Origin: Mesorhizobium loti
Lineage (GTDB): Bacteria > Pseudomonadota > Alphaproteobacteria > Rhizobiales > Rhizobiaceae
Direction: 5' to 3'
NCBI RefSeq assembly: GCF_003148495.1
Contig: NZ_QGGH01000017.1
Span: 44,416 to 108,415 of the forward strand
DNA length: 64,000 nucleotides
The notes under the pieces were generated by a model. The model worked only from the letters and a program-made list of their open reading frames with translations. It made no database searches and was not told where the DNA came from. Shown here one piece after another: positions 11,220 through 19,884 of the stretch; the stretch's first letter is position 1; each line of letters starts with the position of its first letter. A program made the translations under genes and the position numbers.

Positions 11220-12185
11220 TCAGAACTTGAAATTCGACATCTTGAACATCATAAAATTGCCCAGCATCAGCCAGGTGATCGACCCACCAAGCAGGTACCA
11301 GGTCTTCGGCTCACCCCAGACGTCGCGGTAAAAGCTCGGCATCAGCGCCATGATGGCGGCAAACAGCAAGGCCGGCACCGCCGTCAGGATGTAGGCCGAC
11401 ATTCGGCCTTCTGTCGCAATGGCGCGCACCTTGCGGCGCAGCTTGCCACGCTCGCGGATTGTCGTCGCCAGGCCGTCGAGGATCTCGCGCAGATTGCCGC
11501 CCGAACTGGTCTGGATCGAGACGGCGGTGACGAACAGCGGCAGATCCTCCTGTCCGACCCGGTCGAACAGCGAGTTCAGCGCCGAAACCAGATCGGAGCC
11601 ATAGGTCACTTCGTCGGCGATGACGCCGAACTCGGTGCCGATCGGGTCCGGCATCTCGCGCGCGACCATGGCGATCGCCACCGGCACTGGGTGGCCGGCC
11701 TTCAGGCCACGCGTGATCAGTTCCAGTGCCTCCGGCAGCTGCATGCCGAACCGCTTCAGCCGGCGCTTGCGCTTGAAACGCAACGTCAGCACCGGCAGCA
11801 CCGGCACAAGCACCACAAACAGGACAAATCCCATCAGCGGTGGCAAGCCGTACCAGATGGCGACCAGACCAGCGGCGAATGCGACACCGCAGGTGATCAT
11901 CAGGAATTTCGACAGCGGCATGATCATGCCCGACTGGGTTCGCAGAGCGCGGAACCGGTCCGGCGAAAACAGCGGCGTGCCAGCGTCAAGGCCCCGCTCC
12001 TTGCGCAATTGGACGAGCACCTGCTCCTGGCTGATCTTGTGTTCCTGCAGCTTCATGCGCCGGTTGATGGCGGTGCGCTTGTCGCTGCGGCCGGCATAAA
12101 GCAGGTAGCAGGCCTCGGCGATCAGGATGCCGGTAAGGGCAGCCGCGGCATAGACGATGTAGATCGCGCTGAGCCCGTCGAACAC
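11220..12185 (-). CDS. tadB: Tad pilus inner-membrane platform protein TadB
   Basis: A 321-residue GspF-domain membrane protein. An open frame runs further upstream into cpaF, but the GTG at 12185 is chosen because GGAG lies six bases before it and it leaves a four-base gap to the cpaF stop. The N-terminal FDGLSAIYIVYAAAALTG is a membrane helix, as in other TadB proteins. The F-domain carries ALELITRGLKAGHPVPVAI and the C-terminal half TSSGGNLREILDGLATTIRER. It pairs with TadC to form the assembly platform. Confidence 0.93.
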   Translation of the reverse strand: MFDGLSAIYIVYAAAALTGILIAEACYLLYAGRSDKRTAINRRMKLQEHKISQEQVLVQLRKERGLDAGTPLFSPDRFRALRTQSGMIMPLSKFLMITCGVAFAAGLVAIWYGLPPLMGFVLFVVLVPVLPVLTLRFKRKRRLKRFGMQLPEALELITRGLKAGHPVPVAIAMVAREMPDPIGTEFGVIADEVTYGSDLVSALNSLFDRVGQEDLPLFVTAVSIQTSSGGNLREILDGLATTIRERGKLRRKVRAIATEGRMSAYILTAVPALLFAAIMALMPSFYRDVWGEPKTWYLLGGSITWLMLGNFMMFKMSNFKF

Positions 12186-12189
12186 TTCG

Positions 12190-13611
12190 CTACTCCTGCG
12201 GCCGACCGGGTTCGAAATATCGTCCGGGGAACTCGATGCCCATGGCGCGCAGATCCTCGAGGAACCGCGGCCGGATGCCGGTCGCCTCGTAGTAGCCGAG
12301 GATCTTGCCGTCGGCCTCCATGCCGGTACGCACGAAGCGGAAGATCTCCTGCATCTGGATGACATCGCCTTCCATGCCGGTCACCTCGGCAACGCTGGTC
12401 ACCTTGCGCTTGCCGTCGGACAGGCGCGTCAGCTGGACGATCAGGTCGAGCGCGCTGGCGATCTGGCTGCGGATCGACTGCACCGTCATCGGCATGCCGG
12501 TCATGCCAAGCATCTGCTCAAGCCGCGAGATGGCGTCGCGCGGCGTGTTGGCATGGATGGTCGCCATCGACCCTTCGTGACCGGTATTCATCGCCTGCAG
12601 CATGTCGAATGCTTCCTCGCCGCGGCACTCGCCGAGGATGACGCGGTCGGGGCGCATACGCAGCGCGTTCTTGACCAGGTCGCGCTGCTTCAGCTCGCCA
12701 TGGCCTTCGATGTTGGCCGGACGTGTTTCCATGCGCGCGACATGCGGCTGCTGCAATTGCAGCTCGGCCGCGTCCTCGATGGTGATCAGCCGCTCATCTT
12801 CCGGGATGAAGGCCGACAGCGCATTGAGCATGGTCGTCTTGCCGGTACCGGTACCGCCCGAAATGATCGTCGTCTTGCGGGCATGCACCGCCGCCGCCAG
12901 CACTTCGGCCATGTTCTGGGTGATGGCACCGAATTCAACCAGTTTGTGCAGGCCGAGCTTGTTCTTGGAGAACTTGCGGATCGACACCAGTGGTCCATCG
13001 ACCGCAACCGGACGGATGGCCGCGTTGAAACGCGAGCCGTCCAGCATGCGAGCATCGACCATCGGCTGCGATTCGTCGACGCGACGGCCGACCGCGGCAA
13101 CGATCTTGTTAACGATGCGCAAGAGATGCGCCTCGTCCTTGAACGGAATATGGACCGGCTGCAGCTTGCCCTTCTTTTCGACAAAGCAATTCAGGTGGCC
13201 GTTGATCAGGATGTCGTTTATGTCGGGGTCCTTGAGCAGCGGCTCGAGCGGGCCGAGACCGACCATCTCGTCGACGATGTCGTCGACCAGCGCATCAAGT
13301 TCGACGGTGTTGATCGCCATCCGCTCCTGCTTGGTCTTTTCCGACACGAAATCATGCACTTGCCGGCGCATCTCATCCTTGGGCAAACGCTCCAGCGCGA
13401 CGAGATTGATCTCCTCGAGCAGCAGCCGGTGGATGCGCACGCGCGCATCGAGCACCTTGTTGGCATTCTTTGCCGGTGCTGCTTCCGGCTTTACCGGCAA
13501 AGCCTTTCGGCTCGTCGGAATGACGACGGCATGATGGGCGACCGGCATTGGCTCGGCAGTCCGCTGCGGACGCGCATCGCGGTTCTGCAAGGTGGAGAAG
13601 CGGCTGGTCAT
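12190..13611 (-). CDS. cpaF: Tad pilus assembly ATPase CpaF/TadA
   Basis: A 473-residue GspE/VirB11-type ATPase. The Walker A motif is GGTGTGKT (252-259), the Walker B region RVILGECRGEEAFDML follows, and a His-box ATIHANTPRDAISRLE is present. A 100-residue basic/helical N-terminal region precedes the conserved LGPLEPLLKDPDINDILING. It powers extension (and in some species retraction) of Flp pili. Its start overlaps the cpaE stop by four bases, indicating coupled translation. Confidence 0.96.
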   Translation of the reverse strand: MTSRFSTLQNRDARPQRTAEPMPVAHHAVVIPTSRKALPVKPEAAPAKNANKVLDARVRIHRLLLEEINLVALERLPKDEMRRQVHDFVSEKTKQERMAINTVELDALVDDIVDEMVGLGPLEPLLKDPDINDILINGHLNCFVEKKGKLQPVHIPFKDEAHLLRIVNKIVAAVGRRVDESQPMVDARMLDGSRFNAAIRPVAVDGPLVSIRKFSKNKLGLHKLVEFGAITQNMAEVLAAAVHARKTTIISGGTGTGKTTMLNALSAFIPEDERLITIEDAAELQLQQPHVARMETRPANIEGHGELKQRDLVKNALRMRPDRVILGECRGEEAFDMLQAMNTGHEGSMATIHANTPRDAISRLEQMLGMTGMPMTVQSIRSQIASALDLIVQLTRLSDGKRKVTSVAEVTGMEGDVIQMQEIFRFVRTGMEADGKILGYYEATGIRPRFLEDLRAMGIEFPGRYFEPGRPQE

Positions 13612-14822
13612 CCGGCTTTCCTCTTCAGCAATCCACGGCCCATGCCAAACAGCGAGCGTGATTTCGCTCGGGTTGGGACCGCTTCCTCCGGCAGGATGAT
13701 CTTCTTCAGATCATTAATGACATTGGCGTTCGGATCGATCTCGTGCAGCGGCACACCGCGATCGACCGCCTCACGCACCAGCCTGTAGTTGTTGGCGATG
13801 CCGCCGACGAAATGCTCGCCGAGAATTTCCTGGACGTCCGCCTGCTTGATGCCGTTGTCGAACATCTTCTGTTCGAAGCGGTTGACGATGACGTTCGGCT
13901 TCACCTCCTTGCCGGCGGTCTCGTAGACCGCCTGGATCAGCCGCTGCGTATGGCGCAGGCACGGCACCGTCATCTCCGCGACGATGTAGAGCTTGTTGGA
14001 ACCGAGCAGCACCGTCTCCGTCCATGGAAACCAGGTGCGCGGCATGTCGATGACGACATTGTCGAAATAGGCCGAAACGAGATCCAGCATGCGCACCACG
14101 ACATCGGTCTTGAACGAGCGCATTTCCGACGGATGCGTCGGTGCCGCCAGCACGCAAAGTCCGCTGGCGTGCTTGGACAGCATCACATCGAGCAGTTGGC
14201 GATCGAGGCGCTCGGGCTGGTTCTCGATCTCGGTGATGTCGAAGCGCGGTTCGAGGTCGAGATATTCGGCACAGGCGCCCTGCTGGAAATTAAGGTCGAC
14301 GACGCAGGTCGAGGCGCCGCGCGTCACCGAATGATGCAGCTGGAAAGCGGTTTGCAGTGCCAGCGTCGTGGTGCCGACGCCGCCCGCGGCCGGCATGAAG
14401 GTGTAGATCTGCGACTCGGTGTTTTCCTCGCGCCCGGGTCCTTGCAGCGCTCGCACCACGGAGCGTACGAGATCGGCGGTGGTGATCGGCTTGACCAGGA
14501 AATCCGCGACCTTGAGCTGCACGAGAATGCGCACCGCGGCCGCGTTGAACTCCTGCGTGACGACGACAACCGGCACCTTGTCCTCGAGCCGGCGCATGAC
14601 GCGCTGCAGCGACTCGACCTCCTCCAGTCTTGCCGCATCCATGTCGACGATGATGGCGCCGAAGTCGGCTTCCTGGATCTCGCCGCGCAGCTCCGTAACA
14701 CTCTTCTCCACTGTCGAGAGCTGGATGATCTCGGAGGCGGCGAATGCGGTCCGCGTGTCCTGCACAAAGGTCCTATCGGTCGATACGAGCAGGATCTTCC
14801 TGGTCTTGATGCCGTTTGCCAT
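13608..14822 (-). CDS. cpaE: Tad pilus localisation protein CpaE/TadZ
   Basis: A 404-residue protein with an N-terminal receiver-like domain (about 8-125, with D60 in IIVDMD and K111 in LVKPI in phospho-acceptor and switch positions) and a C-terminal MinD/ParA-type ATPase domain. The P-loop reads AAGGVGTTT (145-153), lacking the usual lysines, which is typical of CpaE. CpaE/TadZ places the Tad machine at the cell pole in known systems. Here the receiver domain keeps an aspartate, so regulation by phosphorylation is conceivable. Confidence 0.93.
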   Translation of the reverse strand: MANGIKTRKILLVSTDRTFVQDTRTAFAASEIIQLSTVEKSVTELRGEIQEADFGAIIVDMDAARLEEVESLQRVMRRLEDKVPVVVVTQEFNAAAVRILVQLKVADFLVKPITTADLVRSVVRALQGPGREENTESQIYTFMPAAGGVGTTTLALQTAFQLHHSVTRGASTCVVDLNFQQGACAEYLDLEPRFDITEIENQPERLDRQLLDVMLSKHASGLCVLAAPTHPSEMRSFKTDVVVRMLDLVSAYFDNVVIDMPRTWFPWTETVLLGSNKLYIVAEMTVPCLRHTQRLIQAVYETAGKEVKPNVIVNRFEQKMFDNGIKQADVQEILGEHFVGGIANNYRLVREAVDRGVPLHEIDPNANVINDLKKIILPEEAVPTRAKSRSLFGMGRGLLKRKAG

Positions 14823-14866
14823 TCTGTCAGCCTGTCAGGTCGCCATTGGACCAGTTGCCCGTTGGA

Positions 14867-15136
14867 TCAATTAGTCGTGCTGGACTGCGACGCCTTCGTT
14901 TCGGCCGCCTGATCGGGGGTGACGGCCGCAGCGGCGCCTCGCTGGGCCGGCACCAGAAGTCTGGTGTTCTGGACTCCGTACTTCCAGGGATCGACCATCT
15001 GCATGACGGTGTTGGCAGCCTGCGCTTCGCCGGCGCCGATCGTCGGCCCTTCGCTGCGCACATAGTCGTCGCTGGTGCAGCCGGCGGCAAAACCTGCCAG
15101 CAGCAAGGCGATGCTCGATCTCAAGACCAGGCGCAT
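14867..15136 (-). CDS. Short lipoprotein in the position of cpaD
   Basis: An 89-residue protein with a lipoprotein signal ending AGFAAGC, acylated at about Cys20. The mature part contains GEAQAANTVMQMVDPWKYG followed by NTRLLVP, a pattern I recall in small proteins of rhizobial pilus loci. CpaD, the secretin partner usually found between cpaC and cpaE, is more than twice as long and has a different sequence, so this should not be named cpaD on position alone. It begins four bases after the cpaC stop and is part of the operon. It may support the secretin in the outer membrane. Confidence 0.75.
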   Translation of the reverse strand: MRLVLRSSIALLLAGFAAGCTSDDYVRSEGPTIGAGEAQAANTVMQMVDPWKYGVQNTRLLVPAQRGAAAAVTPDQAAETKASQSSTTN

Positions 15137-15140
15137 GACT

Positions 15141-16586
15141 TCAGTCCTTCGGCAGGTCGAGGAAATGCCCGACCGTGGTGACGGCAGCCGGCTGCGCGAC
15201 GCTGCCGTCGGCCATTGCCAGCGCGCGGTTGGCGTCGGACGTCTTCACTTCCTCGGTGTTGTTGAGAAAATAGTCGGCGTTGCTGGCCGGCTGCGTGCCG
15301 TCGGTCGGCTCGACGAGCTTCTTCGACGGATCGACCGGCTTGACCAGATAGGGGGTGACGATGATGACTAGGTCGGTCTCACGCCGCTGATAGGATTTCG
15401 AGGAGAACAGCGCTCCAAGCACCGGCATCTTGCCGAGACCGGGAATGCGCGACGTGGTGATGTCGTTTTGCGACTGCAGCAATCCGGCGATCATGAAGCT
15501 CTGGCCGTTCTTCAGGTCGACCGACGTCCTGGCACGGCGCACGATGAAGCCGGGAACCGAGATGGTGCCGATATTGTAGGAGGCCGAAGCGTCGATCGAG
15601 GAGACTTCCGGCGCGATGTCCAGGCTGACCAGCCCGTCCTTCAGGACGGTAGGCGTGAAATCCAGGCTGACGCCGTATTTCTTGTAGCTGACCGAGATCT
15701 TGCCGTTGTCCTCGGAGACCGGGATCGGGAACTCGCCGCCGGCGAGGAAGCTCGCCGTCTGGCCGGACCGGGCGATCAGGTTCGGCTCGGCCAGCCGCCG
15801 CGCCAAGCCGCGCTCTTCCAGCGCCTTGATGGCGATATCGATCGACACACCGCTCGACAAAAGCCGGCCGATGATCTCGCCGGTGCCGGCGGTCGGTACT
15901 GAACCCGGATCGATCGTCACGTCGCGTCCGCCGATGCCGTAGGCGAAATTGGCGGCGTACTTGGCACCCAGCTCCTGGCCAGCCTGGCGGTTGATTTCGA
16001 CGAAGCGGACGTTGAGCTGGACCTGCTGCGACGACGAGATGTTGACCGAGTTGATCACCTCTTCGGTGCCGGAAAAGCGCGTCGCGATCTTGTTTGCCTT
16101 TTCGGCGGCGACGGCGTCATCGGCCTCGCCCGACAGCACGACACGGCCATTGGCCGAGCCGACCTTGATCCTGGCATCCGGCACGCTGGCGCGAATGGTG
16201 CTGGCCAGTTGGTCAGTGTCGAGCGTCACCTCGATGTCGATGGTGCCGACAAGCTGCTTCTTCTCGTCGAACAGCGCGATGCCGGTGGTGCCGAGATTGT
16301 TGCCGAGCACATAGAAGGACTTGTCGGTCAGCGGATTGACGTTGGCGATCTCCGGATCGCCGATGACGATCTGGTAGAAGGCGGCACTTGTCATGATCGT
16401 CTTTGGCTTGCCCTTGGCAACCTTGATCGACGCATTCTTGGTCGACGACACATAGACGATGTCGTTGTCGGCCTTGGCGCAGGTGCCGAAGGCCAGCATC
16501 GTGGCGGCAGCCAGCGAAGCCGCGACAGCCACGGTGCGCAAAACGCGCAACCGTCCCATGACCCTGTATGTGATCAGCCCGAACAT
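15141..16586 (-). CDS. cpaC: Tad pilus outer-membrane secretin CpaC/RcpA
   Basis: A 481-residue secretin. After a signal peptide it has the pilus-assembly N domain (KGKPKTIMTSAAFYQIVIGDPEIANV), a BON-like stretch, and the C-terminal secretin domain with VQLNVRFVEINRQAGQELG, SGQTASFLAGGEFPIPV and the closing RRETDLVIIVTPYLVKP. It forms the outer-membrane channel for the Flp pilus. The ATG at 16586 is preferred; a GTG at 16601 with GGGGA upstream is possible. It follows cpaB closely. Confidence 0.95.
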   Translation of the reverse strand: MFGLITYRVMGRLRVLRTVAVAASLAAATMLAFGTCAKADNDIVYVSSTKNASIKVAKGKPKTIMTSAAFYQIVIGDPEIANVNPLTDKSFYVLGNNLGTTGIALFDEKKQLVGTIDIEVTLDTDQLASTIRASVPDARIKVGSANGRVVLSGEADDAVAAEKANKIATRFSGTEEVINSVNISSSQQVQLNVRFVEINRQAGQELGAKYAANFAYGIGGRDVTIDPGSVPTAGTGEIIGRLLSSGVSIDIAIKALEERGLARRLAEPNLIARSGQTASFLAGGEFPIPVSEDNGKISVSYKKYGVSLDFTPTVLKDGLVSLDIAPEVSSIDASASYNIGTISVPGFIVRRARTSVDLKNGQSFMIAGLLQSQNDITTSRIPGLGKMPVLGALFSSKSYQRRETDLVIIVTPYLVKPVDPSKKLVEPTDGTQPASNADYFLNNTEEVKTSDANRALAMADGSVAQPAAVTTVGHFLDLPKD

Positions 16587-16618
16587 TGTCCCGTCCCTCA
16601 CCCAGTCCCCACTGGCTT

Positions 16619-17545
16619 CTATTTCTGGTCCGGCGAAGGAACCTGGTATTCCTCGGCCTTTGTGCCGCGCGTTACGATGACCGTCTTGAATTTCGGCTTC
16701 TCCGGCTCCTTGGTGACGGCGTCGAACAATGAGCCGGCCGCGGCCTGCACATTCGAGGCGACGGATCCACCGAAGGAAGAGATGGTGGTGACGCCGTTCT
16801 TGTCGTCTCCGCCTTCGCTGGAGGACCGAAGCGACAAGGACAAGGTGCCGACGGTGCGGGCCAGTGCCACTTTCTGCGCGCCGTCGGTCGTCACCTCGAT
16901 GGTCACGGAATTGGAAATCTGCGGCGTCGTCTGGCGCTCGTCGGCGCCCTGCCCGACGCTCAGCACCTTGGCATCGGCAACGACGATCTCGGAAGTGATG
17001 GTGGAACCGGCAGCGCCCTGAGCGTTCTTGGCCACTTCCTGGATTTCGCCGGCATCGCGTGTCAGCACGACATCGACCCGGTCGCCCGGCGTGACGAAAC
17101 CGCCAACCCCGGCGATCTCATCGGTACGGATGGTTACCGCCCGCATTCCGGGCGTCATCATGTTGGAGAGCGTCGCGCGGCCATTTGGCCCGGACAACTT
17201 GGTCAGCAGCACCGGTTCGTTGACTTCGATCGGCGACAGCACCACGCGGCTACCGTCGGCGAGCAACGCATTGATAGTGGTGAAGGCGCCCTGCGGCACG
17301 GACTCTTCCGACCACGGAATTTCGCTAAGCTGCGCCCGGTCGAGTTCCATGCCGTAACGCAGCGGCGCATTCGCCACCACGATGGTCTTGAACTCTACCC
17401 TGGGCACGACAGGTGCCGGGATCGACGCCGTCTTCTCTTCGGAATCGGCCTTGGCCTGGCTCTTGACCCAGAAATCCGCGGCAAAGATCGAGATCGCGCC
17501 AAAAACGGCGGCGATGCCGATCATCGATATGGCCTTGCCCCTCAC
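16619..17545 (-). CDS. cpaB: Flp pilus assembly protein CpaB/RcpC
   Basis: A 308-residue periplasmic protein with one N-terminal membrane helix (IGIAAVFGAISIFAADFWV). A SAF-like domain follows (VVANAPLRYGMELDRAQLSEIPW, the family signature), then GMRAVTIRTDEIAGVGGFVTPGDRVDV, typical of CpaB. It is thought to interact with the secretin and peptidoglycan. The GTG at 17545 has AGGGG at good spacing. It is the first pilus gene of this run; the pilin and CpaA genes that often precede it are not here. Its upstream region is shared with parE, transcribed the other way. Confidence 0.93.
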   Translation of the reverse strand: MRGKAISMIGIAAVFGAISIFAADFWVKSQAKADSEEKTASIPAPVVPRVEFKTIVVANAPLRYGMELDRAQLSEIPWSEESVPQGAFTTINALLADGSRVVLSPIEVNEPVLLTKLSGPNGRATLSNMMTPGMRAVTIRTDEIAGVGGFVTPGDRVDVVLTRDAGEIQEVAKNAQGAAGSTITSEIVVADAKVLSVGQGADERQTTPQISNSVTIEVTTDGAQKVALARTVGTLSLSLRSSSEGGDDKNGVTTISSFGGSVASNVQAAAGSLFDAVTKEPEKPKFKTVIVTRGTKAEEYQVPSPDQK

Positions 17546-17774
17546 GCCGAAACCCCTGATGCCCGCAGTTTCTTGTTTTGTTGGGCTTAACCCTAGGCGG
17601 CATTGTTAAAGAATCAGGAATTTCGCACGGTGGTATCCGACCTATTTCCGCCGACTTGGTTATCGAATGGTTTTGGGTTAAGAAGGACCATATCCCCGAA
17701 CGGAACAGGAACCTCGGTCGCTTGGCGCTGAAAAGCGTGGCAGTATCGCGAGGTGATTCGCAGCATCGGACCCT

Positions 17775-19838
17775 ATGGCAGGCATGGACGACAACAACGA
17801 TCTCTTCGGCAATATGGACAAGCAGCCGCAGCCGGTTCGCACGCCGGCGCGGCCGGCGGATCCGCTGGTTCAGGCCACCAAGCGTCCTGCCGCGACCAAG
17901 GATGGCAGCGAAGGCTATAGCGCCGCCGACATCGAGGTGCTGGAAGGGCTGGAGCCGGTGCGCCGCCGGCCAGGCATGTATATCGGCGGCACCGACGACA
18001 AGGCGATGCACCATCTGTTCGCCGAGGTCATCGACAATTCGATGGACGAAGCGGTGGCTGGCCATGCCACCTTCATCGATGTCGAACTCTCGGCCGACGG
18101 CTATCTCGCCGTCACCGACAATGGCCGCGGTATCCCGGTCGATCCGCATCCGAAGTTCAAGAAGCCGGCGCTCGAAGTGATCATGACGACGCTGCATTCG
18201 GGCGGCAAGTTCGACTCCAAGGTTTACGAGACATCGGGCGGCCTGCATGGCGTCGGTGTGTCCGTGGTCAACGCGCTGTCGGACCATCTCGAGGTCGAGG
18301 TCGCACGTGGCCGCCAGCTCTATCGCCAGCGCTTTTCACGCGGCGTTCCCGTGACCGGCCTGGAACAATTGGGCGAGGTCCACAATCGGCGCGGAACAAA
18401 AATCCGCTTCCACCCCGACGAGCAGATTTTCGGCAAGGGCGCGGCATTCGAACCGGCGCGGCTCTACCGCATGACGCGTTCGAAAGCCTATCTGTTCGGC
18501 GGCGTCGAAATCCGCTGGACCTGCGATCCGTCACTGATCAAGGAAAAGGATCCGACACCGGCCAAGGCTGAATTCCATTTTCCCGGCGGCCTGAAGGATT
18601 ATCTCAAGGCATCGCTCGGCGACGACTTCCAGGTGACGCGCGAGATTTTCGCCGGCAAGAGCGAGAAACAAGGCGGCCATGGCTCGCTCGAATGGGCGGT
18701 GACCTGGTTCGGCGGCGACGGCTTCATCAATTCCTACTGCAACACCATCCCGACCGGCGAAGGCGGCACCCACGAGGCCGGCTTCCGCAATGTACTGACG
18801 CGGGGCCTGCGCGCCTATGCCGATCTCGTCGGCAACAAGCGCGCCTCGATCGTCACCTCGGAAGACGTCATGATCTCGGCGGCGGGCATGCTGTCGGTGT
18901 TCATCCGCGAGCCGGAATTCGTCGGCCAGACCAAGGACAGGCTGGCGACGATCGAGGCAATTCGAATTGTCGAGACCGCGATCCGTGATCCGTTCGACCA
19001 TTGGCTGGCCGACAATCCGCAGGAAGCCTCGAAGCTACTCGAATGGGTGATCGCACGTGCCGACGAGCGGGTGCGCCGGCGGCAGGAAAAAGAGGTGTCG
19101 CGCAAGAGCGCGGTGCGCAAATTGCGGCTGCCGGGCAAGCTCGCCGACTGCACGCAAAATGCCGCGGCCGGCGCCGAACTGTTCATCGTCGAAGGTGACT
19201 CGGCCGGCGGATCGGCCAAGCAGGCACGCGACCGCGCCAGCCAGGCCGTCCTGCCGCTGCGTGGAAAAATCCTCAACGTCGCCAGTGCCGGCAACGACAA
19301 GCTCGCCGGCAACCAGCAGATATCCGACCTGATCCAGGCGCTCGGCTGCGGCACGCGATCGAAATATCGCGACGAAGATTTGCGCTACGACCGGGTGATC
19401 ATCATGACCGACGCCGATGTCGATGGCGCCCACATCGCTTCGCTGCTGATCACCTTCTTCTACCAGGAGATGCCGGCGCTGGTGCGCGGCGGCCATCTCT
19501 ATCTTGCGGTGCCGCCGCTTTACTCGATCAGGCAAGGCGGCAAGGTCGCCTATGCCCGCGACGACGCGCACAAGGACGAACTCCTGCGCACCGAGTTCAC
19601 CGGGCGCGGCAAGGTCGAACTCGGCCGCTTTAAAGGTCTGGGTGAGATGATGGCCGCGCAGCTCAAGGAAACCACCATGGATCCGAGGAAGCGCACGCTG
19701 CTTCGGATCGATGTGATCGATGCCGAGGCGGCGACCAAGGACGCCGTCGACGCGCTGATGGGCACCAAGCCGGAGGCCCGCTTCCGCTTCATCCAGGAAC
19801 GCGCCGAATTCGCCGAGACGGAAGTGCTGGATATCTAG
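17775..19838 (+). CDS. parE: DNA topoisomerase IV subunit B
   Basis: A 687-residue type IIA topoisomerase ATPase/TOPRIM subunit. GHKL ATPase motifs are EVIDNSMDEA, DNGRGIPVD and GGLHGVGVSVVNALS. The TOPRIM motifs are EGDSAGG (E at about 473) and DADVDGAHI. The C-terminus GLGEMMAAQLKETTMDPRKR is typical. With ParC it unlinks daughter chromosomes. It has ParE rather than GyrB architecture: it lacks the long insertion seen in many GyrB proteins and has a rhizobial N-terminal extension of about 50 residues. The promoter must lie in the 229 bp shared with cpaB. Confidence 0.96.
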   Translation: MAGMDDNNDLFGNMDKQPQPVRTPARPADPLVQATKRPAATKDGSEGYSAADIEVLEGLEPVRRRPGMYIGGTDDKAMHHLFAEVIDNSMDEAVAGHATFIDVELSADGYLAVTDNGRGIPVDPHPKFKKPALEVIMTTLHSGGKFDSKVYETSGGLHGVGVSVVNALSDHLEVEVARGRQLYRQRFSRGVPVTGLEQLGEVHNRRGTKIRFHPDEQIFGKGAAFEPARLYRMTRSKAYLFGGVEIRWTCDPSLIKEKDPTPAKAEFHFPGGLKDYLKASLGDDFQVTREIFAGKSEKQGGHGSLEWAVTWFGGDGFINSYCNTIPTGEGGTHEAGFRNVLTRGLRAYADLVGNKRASIVTSEDVMISAAGMLSVFIREPEFVGQTKDRLATIEAIRIVETAIRDPFDHWLADNPQEASKLLEWVIARADERVRRRQEKEVSRKSAVRKLRLPGKLADCTQNAAAGAELFIVEGDSAGGSAKQARDRASQAVLPLRGKILNVASAGNDKLAGNQQISDLIQALGCGTRSKYRDEDLRYDRVIIMTDADVDGAHIASLLITFFYQEMPALVRGGHLYLAVPPLYSIRQGGKVAYARDDAHKDELLRTEFTGRGKVELGRFKGLGEMMAAQLKETTMDPRKRTLLRIDVIDAEAATKDAVDALMGTKPEARFRFIQERAEFAETEVLDI

Positions 19839-19884
19839 CCGCCAGCCAGTCCATAACACGAGCTCCAGTTGCGGAGACGAGCAT

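Noticed and set aside
14867..15136. Naming the short lipoprotein cpaD
   Set aside because: Position fits, but the length and sequence do not match CpaD.
17325..18287. 320-residue minus-strand open frame across cpaB and parE
   Set aside because: It is antisense to two well-supported genes and crosses their shared upstream region; its composition is that of a GC-rich shadow.
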